From: Bacteroidales bacterium
GTDB lineage: Bacteria > Bacteroidota > Bacteroidia > Bacteroidales > UBA10428
Direction: 5' to 3'
DNA: 64,000 bases
NCBI GenBank assembly: GCA_035299085.1
Contig: DATGXG010000053.1
Coordinates: forward strand, 27,820-91,819
Position numbers and translations under genes: made by a program. Numbering within the stretch: the stretch's first letter is position 1; every line of letters starts with the position of its first letter. Below, piece after piece: positions 8,564 to 17,292 of this stretch. The notes under the pieces are model-generated. The model did not search any database and was not told the origin of the DNA. It saw only the letters and a program-made list of their open reading frames with translations.

Positions 8564-9658
8564 CTACCTCGGTGCGAGCCTGTATAGGAACGCAGCTACG
8601 ATGGCGAAGACCACATTGGGGATCCATACGGCGATAAACGGGCTTAATGACCCGCCGATGGCAAACTGCGAGGAGAATTGCATGAAGACAATATACGAGA
8701 AGCTGATCAGCAGTCCTATTCCTAATTGCATGCCTATTCCTCCCTTAACCTTCTTTGAAGAAACAGAAACGCCTATCAGGGTGAGGATAAACGCGGAGAA
8801 CGGAAACGAAAATCTCCTGTGCTTTTCAATCAGGTAGGCATCTATATTTTCAGTGCCCTGCATTTTCTGATCCTTGATAAAATGGTTCAACTCACCCAGG
8901 TTCATGGCTTCAACCGCGTTGTCGCGCCTACTGAACTCTTTGGGATCAAGGGCGATCGTGGTATCCAGGTATCTTCCCTGGGTGATCTTCTGCGATTCCC
9001 CTTCAAATTCGCGATTGTAGTAATTGATGAGACTCCACTTATTTTTGAGGGAATCCCACCTGATTTGATCCGCAAAAAGCTTCGACTGAAGTATCCCGTC
9101 CTTGAATTTTTCAATCGTAAACATCTGCCCCTTGTTTTCCTGGTTATCGAACCGTTCCATATAAATAAAAATGCCCGGTTGGATTTGCTTATGGATATCC
9201 TTCTCCCTGTAAACCCTTGGCTCACTGTGATAGTAAATGTCCTCGAAAGCCAGCTTCCGGGCATTGGCATGAGGAATCACAAAATTGTTAAGGGCAAAGG
9301 CGAATACCATCAGGGCAAAGGCGGAATAGAAATATGGACGCAGCAACCGGTTAAAACTGACCCCACTGCTTAATATGGCGATGATTTCGGTACTATAGGC
9401 CATTCTTGAGGTGAAGTAAATCACAGAAACAAAGGTGAATAGTGGGGAAAACAGTACTGCAAAATAAGGTATGAAATTCAGGTAATAGTCGAAAATGATC
9501 TTATGCAGGGGAGCTTCTTTATCAAGAAAGTCATCCAGTTTTTCAGACAGGTCGAATATCACGGCAATCAACACGATCAGCCCGATTGTGAAAAAGAAGG
9601 TTCCCAGGAATTTTTTTATAATATAGCGGTCTAATATCAGCAGTTGAGGTTTTTTCAT
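8564..9658 (-). CDS. LptF/LptG family permease (YjgP/YjgQ)
   Basis: Inner-membrane half of the ABC transporter that lifts lipopolysaccharide onto the Lpt bridge. The 364-residue protein has the family layout: a first helix (about 15-35) after the basic start MKKPQLLILDRYIIKKFLGT, two more helices before residue 120, a large periplasmic beta-jellyroll (about 130-270), and three C-terminal helices (about 285-360). It overlaps the end of tgt by 4 bases, implying translational coupling. Only one permease gene is present here; its LptF/LptG partner and LptB would be elsewhere. LptF versus LptG cannot be distinguished by eye. Confidence 0.9.
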   Translation of the reverse strand: MKKPQLLILDRYIIKKFLGTFFFTIGLIVLIAVIFDLSEKLDDFLDKEAPLHKIIFDYYLNFIPYFAVLFSPLFTFVSVIYFTSRMAYSTEIIAILSSGVSFNRLLRPYFYSAFALMVFAFALNNFVIPHANARKLAFEDIYYHSEPRVYREKDIHKQIQPGIFIYMERFDNQENKGQMFTIEKFKDGILQSKLFADQIRWDSLKNKWSLINYYNREFEGESQKITQGRYLDTTIALDPKEFSRRDNAVEAMNLGELNHFIKDQKMQGTENIDAYLIEKHRRFSFPFSAFILTLIGVSVSSKKVKGGIGMQLGIGLLISFSYIVFMQFSSQFAIGGSLSPFIAVWIPNVVFAIVAAFLYRLAPR

Positions 9659-10785
9659 AACCGGGTTGTGATTTTTTTTATCATCTCACTTTTCCATGGA
9701 GTGAATGTACCTTCTTTTATTTGTTTCCGTGCCTCTTCCATAAGCCAAAGATAGAAACTTAAATTATGAAGGGTAGCAATTTGCGCGCCAAGAATTTCTC
9801 CCGAGATGATAAGGTGGCGGAGATAGGCCCTTGAATACTGCTGATCGGCAAAACAGGTACTTTCAGGGTCTATCGGACTGAAATCATCTTTCCACTTGTT
9901 GTTGCGCATATTCATCACCCCGTTCCGGGTGAACAGCATGCCATTGCGGGCGTTCCGAGTTGGCATAACACAGTCGAACATATCGATACCCAGCGATATC
10001 GATTCAAGAAGGTTAACCGGTGTGCCGACGCCCATTAGGTAGCGAGGCTTATCCTGGGGAAGAATGGCCGTGACAACGGCTGTCATCTCATACATGGTTT
10101 GTTCAGGCTCGCCTACTGAAAGTCCCCCAATGGCATACCCGTCAGCCGGATAAGAGGCAATTTCCCGGGCCGAAGCCTCTCGAAGATCTTTGTAAGTGCT
10201 TCCCTGCAATATGGGAAAGAACGACTGCGGGTGACCATAAAGCGGCTGTGTTTTGTTGAAATGCTCAAATCCCCGGGCCAGCCATTCGTGTGTGAGGTTA
10301 AGCGATTTAAGAGCATCCTTGTGCTCACAGGGATAAGGAGTGCATTCGTCGAGCGCCATCATGATATCGGCACCGATGATCCGCTGGATATCCACTGTTT
10401 TTTCAGGTGTGAAAAGGTGGCGTGAGCCGTCAATGTGCGAACTGAAAGTGACTCCGTCATGATTAAGTTTCCGGATCGCTGACAGGGAATAAACCTGGTA
10501 TCCGCCGCTATCGGTGAGGATGGGCCTGTCCCAGTTCATGAACTTGTGGAGCCCGCCTGCCCGGCTTAAAATTTCAAGTCCCGGCCTTAAATATAAATGG
10601 TATGTGTTCCCAAGTATGATCTGTGCTTTCAGATCTTCTGCCAACTCTCGCTGATGAACGGCTTTAACAGTTCCTGCGGTTCCCACCGGCATAAAAACAG
10701 GGGTTTCGATTTCACCGTGACCTGTAACGAGCTTACCTGTGCGGGCTCCCGATGCTAAGTCTTTCTGTATTAATTTAAATTCCAT
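9655..10785 (-). CDS. tgt: tRNA-guanine transglycosylase, zinc site depleted
   Basis: Exchanges guanine-34 for the queuosine precursor preQ1 in tRNAs with GUN anticodons. The 376-residue TIM barrel carries the first active-site aspartate in TDSGGYQVYS (Asp92), the GGLSVGE segment and the second nucleophile region DMFDCVMPTRNARNG. The usual zinc ligands Cys-x-Cys-x2-Cys are not conserved: the stretch PIDPESTCFADQQYSRAYL keeps one cysteine, with Ser and Asp in place of the others, while the His of LHNLSFY remains. It begins an operon with the downstream lptF/G-type gene. Confidence 0.95.
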   Translation of the reverse strand: MEFKLIQKDLASGARTGKLVTGHGEIETPVFMPVGTAGTVKAVHQRELAEDLKAQIILGNTYHLYLRPGLEILSRAGGLHKFMNWDRPILTDSGGYQVYSLSAIRKLNHDGVTFSSHIDGSRHLFTPEKTVDIQRIIGADIMMALDECTPYPCEHKDALKSLNLTHEWLARGFEHFNKTQPLYGHPQSFFPILQGSTYKDLREASAREIASYPADGYAIGGLSVGEPEQTMYEMTAVVTAILPQDKPRYLMGVGTPVNLLESISLGIDMFDCVMPTRNARNGMLFTRNGVMNMRNNKWKDDFSPIDPESTCFADQQYSRAYLRHLIISGEILGAQIATLHNLSFYLWLMEEARKQIKEGTFTPWKSEMIKKITTRL

Positions 10786-10804
10786 GAAATCGCCTGTTTG
10801 GCCG

Positions 10805-10812
10805 CAAATATA
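10805..10812 (-). promoter_or_regulatory. Candidate -7 element for tgt
   Basis: TATATTTG on the minus strand matches the Bacteroidota TAnnTTTG consensus exactly and lies about 20 bases before the tgt start. The nearest TTTG (10839-10842) is 26 bases away, longer than usual, so the call is moderate. Confidence 0.45.
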
Positions 10813-10899
10813 TAATTTCTTAAAAAGAAAATTATTGGCAAACCGGGTATAAAACCATAAAAACTTTATTACTTTGCCGAAGCAGATTTTTATAAACCG

Positions 10900-12039
10900 A
10901 TGTTGGCATTTTCTGATTTATTTTCTGATAACCAAGCCGTTATTGCACTGATAATACTGTTGGTTTCTTTTCTGATTCAACTTTTCTACTACCTTGGGTT
11001 CTACCTGAAATTCGTTTTATACACAAAAAATGAAGTTCCGGTTTCCAAAGAACCGGTATCCGTCATTATTTGTGCGCGCAATGAAGCGGATAACCTTGAA
11101 ACTTACCTTCCGCTGATCCTGGAGCAGGATTATCCGGATTTTGAAGTAATTGTCGTGAACGACTGTTCTACAGATAATACGGAAGATGTGCTGAAGAACC
11201 TGGCAAAAAAATATTCCCGTCTCAGAACAACCACAATAAGGGAAGATAAAAAGTTTTCACATGGCAAAAAAATAGCAGTGACGCTTGGTATCAAGGCTGC
11301 CAAAAACGACAGGCTTGTTTTTATTGATGGCGACTGCAAACCTGAAAGCAACAAGTGGCTTAGTTCAATGGCCTCACATTTTTCAGAGACTACATCCATC
11401 GTTTTGGGTTATGGCGGCTACTTTACTCAGCCCGGGTTTCTGAACCGGTATATACGGTACGACACGATGATGATCGCTCTGCAATACATGAGTTTTGCAT
11501 TATGGAAGATTCCTTATATGGGTGTGGGACGAAATCTTGCCTATAAGAAATCACTCTTTTATGCCGGAAACGGTTTTTCAAGGCACTTCCACCTGGCATC
11601 GGGCGATGATGATCTTTTTGTAAACGAGAATGCCACTGCCATAAACACCGAGATTGAATTTTCACCTGAAAGCCATACCCGCACCGCACCAAAGGAATCT
11701 TTTGACAAATGGTTTTTCCAGAAGAAAAGGCATTTCACAACAAACCGCATGTATAAGGCAACGCATAAACTGTTGCTCGGTCTTGAACCTGTCAGCCGGT
11801 TACTTTTCTACGCCGGGTTAATTTACCTGTTAATAGTTCCGGGTTATTGGCTCTGGGTTCTTATGCTGTTCGTACTGCGGTTGGCGATTCAGTTGATTGT
11901 TATTAAAAAAACTATGGCCAGGTTAAATGAGAAAAATTTATTATTAATTTCGTTGCTGTTTGACCTGATGTCCCTGTTCATTAATTTCGGCCTTCTGGTC
12001 ACAAGCCGAACGAGACCGTCAAATTATCAATGGAAATAA
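10900..12039 (+). CDS. Membrane glycosyltransferase family 2
   Basis: Processive-type GT2 enzyme of 379 residues, expected to transfer a sugar from a nucleotide donor onto a lipid or polysaccharide acceptor at the inner membrane. One helix (about 15-38) precedes the GT-A domain, which starts PVSVIICARNEADNLE and has the metal-binding LVFIDGDC, a SGDDDLFV acid motif and a QKKRH segment equivalent to the QxxRW motif. Two or more helices follow residue 285. Its 3' end overlaps the sigma-factor start by 10 bases. Substrate is unknown. Confidence 0.87.
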   Translation: MLAFSDLFSDNQAVIALIILLVSFLIQLFYYLGFYLKFVLYTKNEVPVSKEPVSVIICARNEADNLETYLPLILEQDYPDFEVIVVNDCSTDNTEDVLKNLAKKYSRLRTTTIREDKKFSHGKKIAVTLGIKAAKNDRLVFIDGDCKPESNKWLSSMASHFSETTSIVLGYGGYFTQPGFLNRYIRYDTMMIALQYMSFALWKIPYMGVGRNLAYKKSLFYAGNGFSRHFHLASGDDDLFVNENATAINTEIEFSPESHTRTAPKESFDKWFFQKKRHFTTNRMYKATHKLLLGLEPVSRLLFYAGLIYLLIVPGYWLWVLMLFVLRLAIQLIVIKKTMARLNEKNLLLISLLFDLMSLFINFGLLVTSRTRPSNYQWK

Positions 12040-12629
12040 ACCAAAATCTATCGGAAAAAGCTCAGCGCGATTACATGCTTGTTCAGCGCGCAACTGAAGG
12101 TGATCAGCGTGCATATGCTGAACTGATGGGCCGATACAGAGATGCTATTTATTATATGCTGCTGAAGATGGTAAACAATGCCAGCGATGCGGAAGATCTT
12201 ACCATTGAAGCATTCGGAAAGGCCTTCAAGAACATCACACAATACGCGCCTAATTATGCCTTTAGCACATGGCTTTTCAAAATAGCCACAAATAATTGCA
12301 TCGACTTCATCCGTAAGAAAAAGGCAAGCCATGTATCTCTTGATCACAGCAACGAGGAACATGAAAAAGCCACCAAGGATATACAGGCACCCGTTATGGA
12401 CCCTGAGGAAAAGCTCATCAACGAGCAAAAGATACACCTCATGCGGTCATTGGTGTCGAAGCTTAAACCGCGGTACAGGAAACTCATTGAATTAAGGTAT
12501 TTCAATGAACTTTCATATGAAGAAATTGCCGAGGAACTTGAATTACCCATTGGAACCGTAAAAGCCCAGCTTTTCAGGGCAAGGGAACTTCTCTTCAATA
12601 TTCTCAAGAATACAACCGGTAAAATGTAA
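12030..12629 (+). CDS. ECF-family RNA polymerase sigma factor
   Basis: A 199-residue sigma-70 family factor with region 2 (DAEDLTIEAFGKAFKNI and the FSTWLFKIATNNCIDFIRKK melting segment) and region 4 (LSYEEIAEELELPIGTVKAQ helix-turn-helix). No anti-sigma gene is adjacent: it is sandwiched by overlap with the GT2 gene and a 7-base gap to rsmG, so it is expressed with housekeeping genes. The arrangement suggests a growth-linked rather than stress-switched factor, but that is inference. Confidence 0.92.
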   Translation: MEINQNLSEKAQRDYMLVQRATEGDQRAYAELMGRYRDAIYYMLLKMVNNASDAEDLTIEAFGKAFKNITQYAPNYAFSTWLFKIATNNCIDFIRKKKASHVSLDHSNEEHEKATKDIQAPVMDPEEKLINEQKIHLMRSLVSKLKPRYRKLIELRYFNELSYEEIAEELELPIGTVKAQLFRARELLFNILKNTTGKM

Positions 12630-12636
12630 CAGGTTC

Positions 12637-13257
12637 ATGGAGATCATCGGGAAATACTTCTCGTTATCACCTGAACAGGCCGTTATATTCGAAAAACTCG
12701 GTCCGCTTTACACCTTCTGGAATGAACGGATCAATGTAATATCACGTAAGGATATTGAAAATCTTTATGAGCATCATATTCTTCATTCTCTTTCGATAGC
12801 GAAAATCATACCGTTCAAACCAGGAACGACCATCCTTGATGCGGGTACAGGAGGCGGTTTTCCGGGAATTCCACTGGCCATACTATTTCCTGGCTGCCGT
12901 TTTGTCCTTGCTGATTCAATTAAGAAAAAGATAACCGTAGTAAATGAAATCATCAGGGAAACTGGCATAAAGAACTGTGAAACCCGGAATATGAGGCTCG
13001 AAGAAGTGAAGGATAAGGTTGATTTTGTAGTTTGCCGGGCGGTTACAGCACTGCCTGAATTATTGAAACTGGTCAGAAAAAATATTACTGCAGGCGGACA
13101 AAATATTTTAAAGAACGGCTTGCTGGCTTTAAAAGGTGGAGAACTCGAAGAAGAACTCAGGCCGGTTAAAGAAAGATCGGTGGTATATAAGTTGAGTGAC
13201 TATTTTGAAGAGCCGTTCTTTGAGACCAAAAGGATGGTTTATATCCCGTCACGCTGA
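12637..13257 (+). CDS. rsmG: 16S rRNA (guanine-527 N7) methyltransferase
   Basis: SAM-dependent methylation of G527 in the 530 loop of 16S rRNA. The 206-residue protein has the RsmG opening (FWNERINVISRKDIENLYEHH), the SAM-binding ILDAGTGGGFPGIPLA (residues 66-81), and DFVVCRAV. Length is normal. It is third in the GT2-sigma-rsmG run and ends 9 bases before the convergent lipoprotein gene, with no room for a separate terminator. Confidence 0.95.
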   Translation: MEIIGKYFSLSPEQAVIFEKLGPLYTFWNERINVISRKDIENLYEHHILHSLSIAKIIPFKPGTTILDAGTGGGFPGIPLAILFPGCRFVLADSIKKKITVVNEIIRETGIKNCETRNMRLEEVKDKVDFVVCRAVTALPELLKLVRKNITAGGQNILKNGLLALKGGELEEELRPVKERSVVYKLSDYFEEPFFETKRMVYIPSR

Positions 13258-13265
13258 GCGGTTTA

Positions 13266-14108
13266 CTAGGAGATAATCGTCGGCACTGCCATCACAATCT
13301 CCCCGGTCATAACATCCACATATATTTTGTAATAAACCGGACCGGGAATATTGATCTCCCACGTTACCCTTAACATAATGCTTCTTTCGTCCTTAACCGG
13401 TACTATCACATTTGTGACTGCACTGCTCTCAAGATCGGATGTTTGAATTGTAACATAGAACGGTTCCCCGGCAATGCTGTAATGGACCACTGTACGGCCA
13501 TTGAGTAATTCCTTTGCCTTTCCGGCAGGGACAGTGAATGCTTCGGGTATGTTTATAACGGGATACCAGTTCCCAGTGCAACTAAACATCTGCCCGTTGA
13601 AAAGATGCATGACAATCCTTGAATGAAGCACTTCCATATCGCCAACAAACTGGTTGACTGATTCAAATGACCAGCCCATGCATGTATCGGATTGCAGGCA
13701 ATCTGAATTCACATTCCCGGGCAAGTTTTGTAAAGAATCAGAAAGCCCTAAAAGAGCGAAATTTTCCTTTATGAAAATATTGAAAATACGGCTTGCCTTA
13801 TCTTCATCAATCGCCAGCCGCTTGTCAGGAAACGGGACACTGCGGTTTAAATCGGTTTCTTCGTAACCGCAGAAGCCGAAACTGGTTATACCGGTATACA
13901 TATAGGGATTGCGTTTGGCATATGCTTCCTGGATTGGTTTAAGCTGAGTTTTATCAATAACCGGGTAAATGGAAGGATAGTCGCCAATTTTTTGCAGCGT
14001 ATTATCTGCCTTTACAACATTTTTTATCTCCTCAGCAGGATCAGGAATATCTTTCTGGCAAGCAATAATTATAGCAAGAAAAGGGAATATAAGGGCAAAA
14101 AGTTTCAT
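13266..14108 (-). CDS. Unrecognised lipoprotein
   Basis: I do not recognise this 280-residue protein. It has a short lipoprotein signal ending FLAIIIAC, then a mature part without membrane segments or obvious catalytic motif. A region with paired cysteines (about residues 135-145) and a C-terminal beta-rich segment that ends in a PepSY-like phrase (PVYYKIYVDVMTGEIV) suggest a secreted, disulfide-containing envelope protein. It heads away from, and is separated by 81 bases from, the FISUMP pair on the same strand, so the three lipoproteins could be co-expressed. Confidence 0.7.
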   Translation of the reverse strand: MKLFALIFPFLAIIIACQKDIPDPAEEIKNVVKADNTLQKIGDYPSIYPVIDKTQLKPIQEAYAKRNPYMYTGITSFGFCGYEETDLNRSVPFPDKRLAIDEDKASRIFNIFIKENFALLGLSDSLQNLPGNVNSDCLQSDTCMGWSFESVNQFVGDMEVLHSRIVMHLFNGQMFSCTGNWYPVINIPEAFTVPAGKAKELLNGRTVVHYSIAGEPFYVTIQTSDLESSAVTNVIVPVKDERSIMLRVTWEINIPGPVYYKIYVDVMTGEIVMAVPTIIS

Positions 14109-14189
14109 TTCAGGTTTATCTATATGATGTATATATAACGATCGGGGTTGCGCACAATTACCTGTTTGTTGAAATAAATCTGAAATTAA

Positions 14190-14828
14190 TTAATCCTTGA
14201 GACATCTCACTGATAACCCATAACCATAAGTATACTTGTATATTGTGCTTTCCGATGTGATTATACACATGCTGGTAACCGATTCTGTTGATGACTTACT
14301 CCAAAAGAATCCTGCAAAAGTAAGATTATAAAAGTCCACCCACCGGTAACCGCCTGGTAATGCCTTAAATCCGCTTTCATTTGTGCCAGTATTAAAACGC
14401 CAGTGTGAAGTTCCTGTTTCCTTTAATTTTGCAGCAGAAATGCTGTCTCCACCAAGAAATTCAATGAGTTCTCGCCATTCCGAATCATTCGGAACATGCC
14501 AGCCTTTTGGGCAAAACCTTTCATCAGAAATTGCTTTGTAATTATACAAAGCTCCGTAAGGGATTTTGTTGGTGGATTCATCATTGTTATACCAACAATA
14601 TCCTCCGGTAGAATCATTATTTATCCAATCATTTACATTTTTTAGATTTTCAATCGGTGTACCGTCATTATAATGAGTTACGCTGAGATTTTCAACCATC
14701 CAGGTTTGTGATCCAATTTTAACAGTGTGGTATTCATTACCATCATAATCTGTAATCAAAGAATCGTCTTCTTTACTGCACGACAAAAATGTAAACAAAA
14801 AAGACAGAAGTATAAGTATAGTTTTCAT
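14190..14828 (-). CDS. FISUMP-domain lipoprotein (copy 1)
   Basis: A 212-residue lipoprotein (signal ends FTFLSC) consisting almost entirely of the Fibrobacter succinogenes major paralogous domain: YHTVKIGSQTWMVENL, YNDGTPI, CWYNND, LYNYKA, CPKGWHVPNDSEW, GFKALPGGYR and the terminal GLSVRCLKD. The domain is found in expanded families of surface proteins in Bacteroidota and Fibrobacterota; its function is not established. It lies 10 bases downstream of its paralogue, so the pair is probably a single transcript born from tandem duplication. Confidence 0.88.
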   Translation of the reverse strand: MKTILILLSFLFTFLSCSKEDDSLITDYDGNEYHTVKIGSQTWMVENLSVTHYNDGTPIENLKNVNDWINNDSTGGYCWYNNDESTNKIPYGALYNYKAISDERFCPKGWHVPNDSEWRELIEFLGGDSISAAKLKETGTSHWRFNTGTNESGFKALPGGYRWVDFYNLTFAGFFWSKSSTESVTSMCIITSESTIYKYTYGYGLSVRCLKD

Positions 14829-14838
14829 TTGTAATTAA

Positions 14839-15516
14839 TTAATTTTTAACACATCGTACTGATAGTCCTATCTCACCGATATGAGCGCCCCAATAAATCT
14901 CTCCGCAGTCATAACTCATGCAAACTGTTGATGAGTGGTCGGATGTTCCAAACGGAGCAGCCCACCAATATCCAAAAAATCTGAGACTTCCAAAATTACC
15001 TTCATATCCCCGATATCCGCCGGGTAGTGCTGTAAATCCAGTTTCGTTTGTAACATCACTGCTTACACTTAACCAATGCGCATTGCCTGGTTCCTTTAGT
15101 TTGTTGGAAGCAATTTTTTCACCCCCTAAATACGTAAATAACTCCTTCCATTCGTTTTCTGTAGGAATATGCCAGCCTTTAGGACATAGTTTCGGGCTGC
15201 TTACTGCATAAAGATTATATAGTAAACCATAGACTTCATTGCCAACAGAATCATTGTTATACCAGCAGCAGGCTGGACCATTTACGTTATACCAATCTTC
15301 ATTTTGCTTTAAAACAGGAATAGGCGTGCCGTCATTGTACCGGGTTGTTTTAAGATTTTCTGTTAACCATTCCTGGTTGCCGATTTTTACACTTGAGTAT
15401 ACATTGCCATCTCCATCTATAATTACATTGGAATCATCTTCTTTTTTACATGTGATGAGAAAAACAATTACGGAGAATGCCAAAAAAAAGTGTTGAAAAG
15501 TTTTTTGCTTTTTCAT
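14839..15516 (-). CDS. FISUMP-domain lipoprotein (copy 2)
   Basis: Paralogue of the next gene downstream, 225 residues, with a lipoprotein signal ending VFLITC followed by KKEDDSN. The same motif order is visible: YSSVKIGNQEWLTENL, YNDGTPIPVL, CWYNNDSVGN, CPKGWHIPTENEW, FTALPGGYRG and GLSVRCVKN. The acidic spacer after the lipidated cysteine fits the surface-export signal type known in Bacteroidota, which I infer rather than show. It is the upstream member of the pair. Confidence 0.88.
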   Translation of the reverse strand: MKKQKTFQHFFLAFSVIVFLITCKKEDDSNVIIDGDGNVYSSVKIGNQEWLTENLKTTRYNDGTPIPVLKQNEDWYNVNGPACCWYNNDSVGNEVYGLLYNLYAVSSPKLCPKGWHIPTENEWKELFTYLGGEKIASNKLKEPGNAHWLSVSSDVTNETGFTALPGGYRGYEGNFGSLRFFGYWWAAPFGTSDHSSTVCMSYDCGEIYWGAHIGEIGLSVRCVKN

Positions 15517-15677
15517 ATAAGGTTTTAAGTTTTGTGTGATTTTAAAAATACATAAATTTTCAATCTGTCTAGCTTTGGTTTGACATGTATTAAGTGTTGA
15601 AATAAATCTGAAATTAATTTTTCAAATTTCAATACCGAAAGGAAGCGAATTTGTATTTTTACTCAAACCACAATCCT

Positions 15678-16145
15678 ATGGAACAACTTAAGGAAGGCGA
15701 CAAAGCGCCATTATTCAGAGGCAGGGATCAGGACGAAAAATGGATTGGTCTTGAAGATTTTAAGGGCAAAAAAGTAATCCTTTATTTTTATCCGAAAGAT
15801 GATACTCCCGGTTGTACTGCTGAAGCCTGCAATCTGCGCGATAATTATGAATACCTTTTAGAGAAAGGATTTGCCATTATCGGTGTAAGTCCCGACAATG
15901 AAAAATCGCACGCCAAATTCAAGAGCAAATTTTATCTGCCCTTCAGCCTGATTGCTGATCCCGAAGCCAAAATCATCCAGATGTACAACGCCTGGGGTGA
16001 AAAGAACATGTATGGTAAAAAATATATGGGTGTATTGCGGTCAACCTTCGTCATTGATGAGAACGGTAAAATTCTTAAGATCTTTAAAAAAGTAGACACA
16101 CATAATCACACTCAACAAATAGTTGACGAATTGGCAATTAAATAA
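15678..16145 (+). CDS. bcp: Thioredoxin-dependent peroxiredoxin (Bcp/PrxQ)
   Basis: Reduces hydrogen peroxide and organic hydroperoxides using thioredoxin. The 155-residue protein has the AhpC/TSA fold with the Bcp motif YPKDDTPGCTAEACNLRD, containing both the peroxidatic Cys (GCTAE) and the resolving Cys five residues later. I chose the ATG at 15678 (MEQLKEGDKAP) over an in-frame TTG at 15651, since it matches family length. It ends 11 bases before recA, so the two are very likely co-transcribed. Confidence 0.93.
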   Translation: MEQLKEGDKAPLFRGRDQDEKWIGLEDFKGKKVILYFYPKDDTPGCTAEACNLRDNYEYLLEKGFAIIGVSPDNEKSHAKFKSKFYLPFSLIADPEAKIIQMYNAWGEKNMYGKKYMGVLRSTFVIDENGKILKIFKKVDTHNHTQQIVDELAIK

Positions 16146-16156
16146 TCAATCACATT

Positions 16157-17167
16157 ATGGCAAAAGAACAAACCATCGACGACGTTAGGAAAGAAAAACT
16201 TAAATCGCTCGAAACAACCCTCGGTAAAATTGAAAAAGATTTTGGCAAGGGTGCAATAATGAAATTGGGCGATCAGGCAGTAGTTACCGTTGGCTCAATA
16301 CCCTCCGGTTCACTGGCACTTGATGTGGCCCTTGGCGTTGGCGGATATCCCCGTGGCAGGGTCGTTGAAATATTCGGTCCCGAATCATCCGGAAAAACGA
16401 CACTGGCGATTCATGCCATTGCGCAGGCACAGAAGTTAGGCGGAATTGCTGCTTTCATAGATGCGGAGCATGCGTTCGACAGCACCTATGCCCTGAAACT
16501 GGGTGTTGACATTCAAAACCTGCTGATATCACAGCCCGACAACGGAGAACAGGCTCTTGAAATAGCCGATCACCTGATCCGTTCGGGTGCCATTGATATA
16601 ATCGTAATCGATTCCGTTGCCGCACTTACTCCCAAAGCTGAAATCGAAGGTGAAATGGGCGATTCGAAGCTCGGTCTCCAGGCCCGTCTTATGTCACAGG
16701 CTCTCAGAAAGCTTACAGCAACCATCAGCAAAACCAATACCTGCTGTATTTTTATCAACCAGCTGCGTGAGAAAATCGGCGTCATGTTCGGCAATCCCGA
16801 AACGACGACCGGTGGTAATGCTTTGAAATTTTATGCATCGGTACGCCTGGATATCCGTAAGGTAAACCAGATAAAAGAAGGTGAAGAAGTATTCGGAAAC
16901 CGCACCAAGGTAAAAGTTGTAAAGAATAAGCTGGCTCCTCCTTTCCGCAAAGCCGAATTCGATATTCTTTATGGTGAAGGCATTTCACGCACAGGTGAAA
17001 TTATTGACCTTGCCACCGAACTTGAAATCGTAAAGAAAAGCGGTTCATGGTTCAGCTACGGTGAAACCAGGCTCGGCCAGGGTCGTGATGCGGTAAAACA
17101 GCTGATAGCCGACAATCCGGAATTATCAGAAGAGATTGAAAAGAAGATTGTTGAGAAATTGAAGTAG
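16157..17167 (+). CDS. recA: Recombinase RecA
   Basis: ATP-dependent strand-exchange protein for homologous recombination and the SOS-type co-protease. The 336-residue protein has Walker A GPESSGKTT (74-82), the IDAEHAFD and VIDSVAALTPKAEIEGEMGD segments, the L2 DNA-binding region around NPETTTGGNALKFYAS, and the FINQLREKIGVMFG motif. No intein. It is slightly short at the C-terminus, ending EIEKKIVEKLK without a long acidic tail. No LexA-box-like site was evident; the operon partner is a peroxiredoxin. Confidence 0.97.
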   Translation: MAKEQTIDDVRKEKLKSLETTLGKIEKDFGKGAIMKLGDQAVVTVGSIPSGSLALDVALGVGGYPRGRVVEIFGPESSGKTTLAIHAIAQAQKLGGIAAFIDAEHAFDSTYALKLGVDIQNLLISQPDNGEQALEIADHLIRSGAIDIIVIDSVAALTPKAEIEGEMGDSKLGLQARLMSQALRKLTATISKTNTCCIFINQLREKIGVMFGNPETTTGGNALKFYASVRLDIRKVNQIKEGEEVFGNRTKVKVVKNKLAPPFRKAEFDILYGEGISRTGEIIDLATELEIVKKSGSWFSYGETRLGQGRDAVKQLIADNPELSEEIEKKIVEKLK

Positions 17168-17178
17168 CAATCAAGGCG

Positions 17179-17285
17179 CGTCATTGCGAGGAGGTTCTTT
17201 GCAGCGCAGTACCTGTGCGGGCAGATTGCTTTGTCACATTGCACCCTGCTATAATCAATTATGATTCATGTTCCTCGCAATGACG
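17179..17285. repeat. REP-A element, copy 1
   Basis: A 107-bp element with perfect 14-bp terminal inverted repeats CGTCATTGCGAGGA / TCCTCGCAATGACG and the internal block CTGTGCGGGCAGATTGCTT. It fills the gap between convergent recA and the thioesterase gene. Three longer relatives occur elsewhere in the window. Confidence 0.88.
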
Positions 17286-17292
17286 GGGGCAA

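Noticed and set aside
8388..8837. 149-codon plus-strand ORF
   Set aside because: Its first half translates the FQTSF-type repeat array and the second half is antisense to the LptF/G gene.
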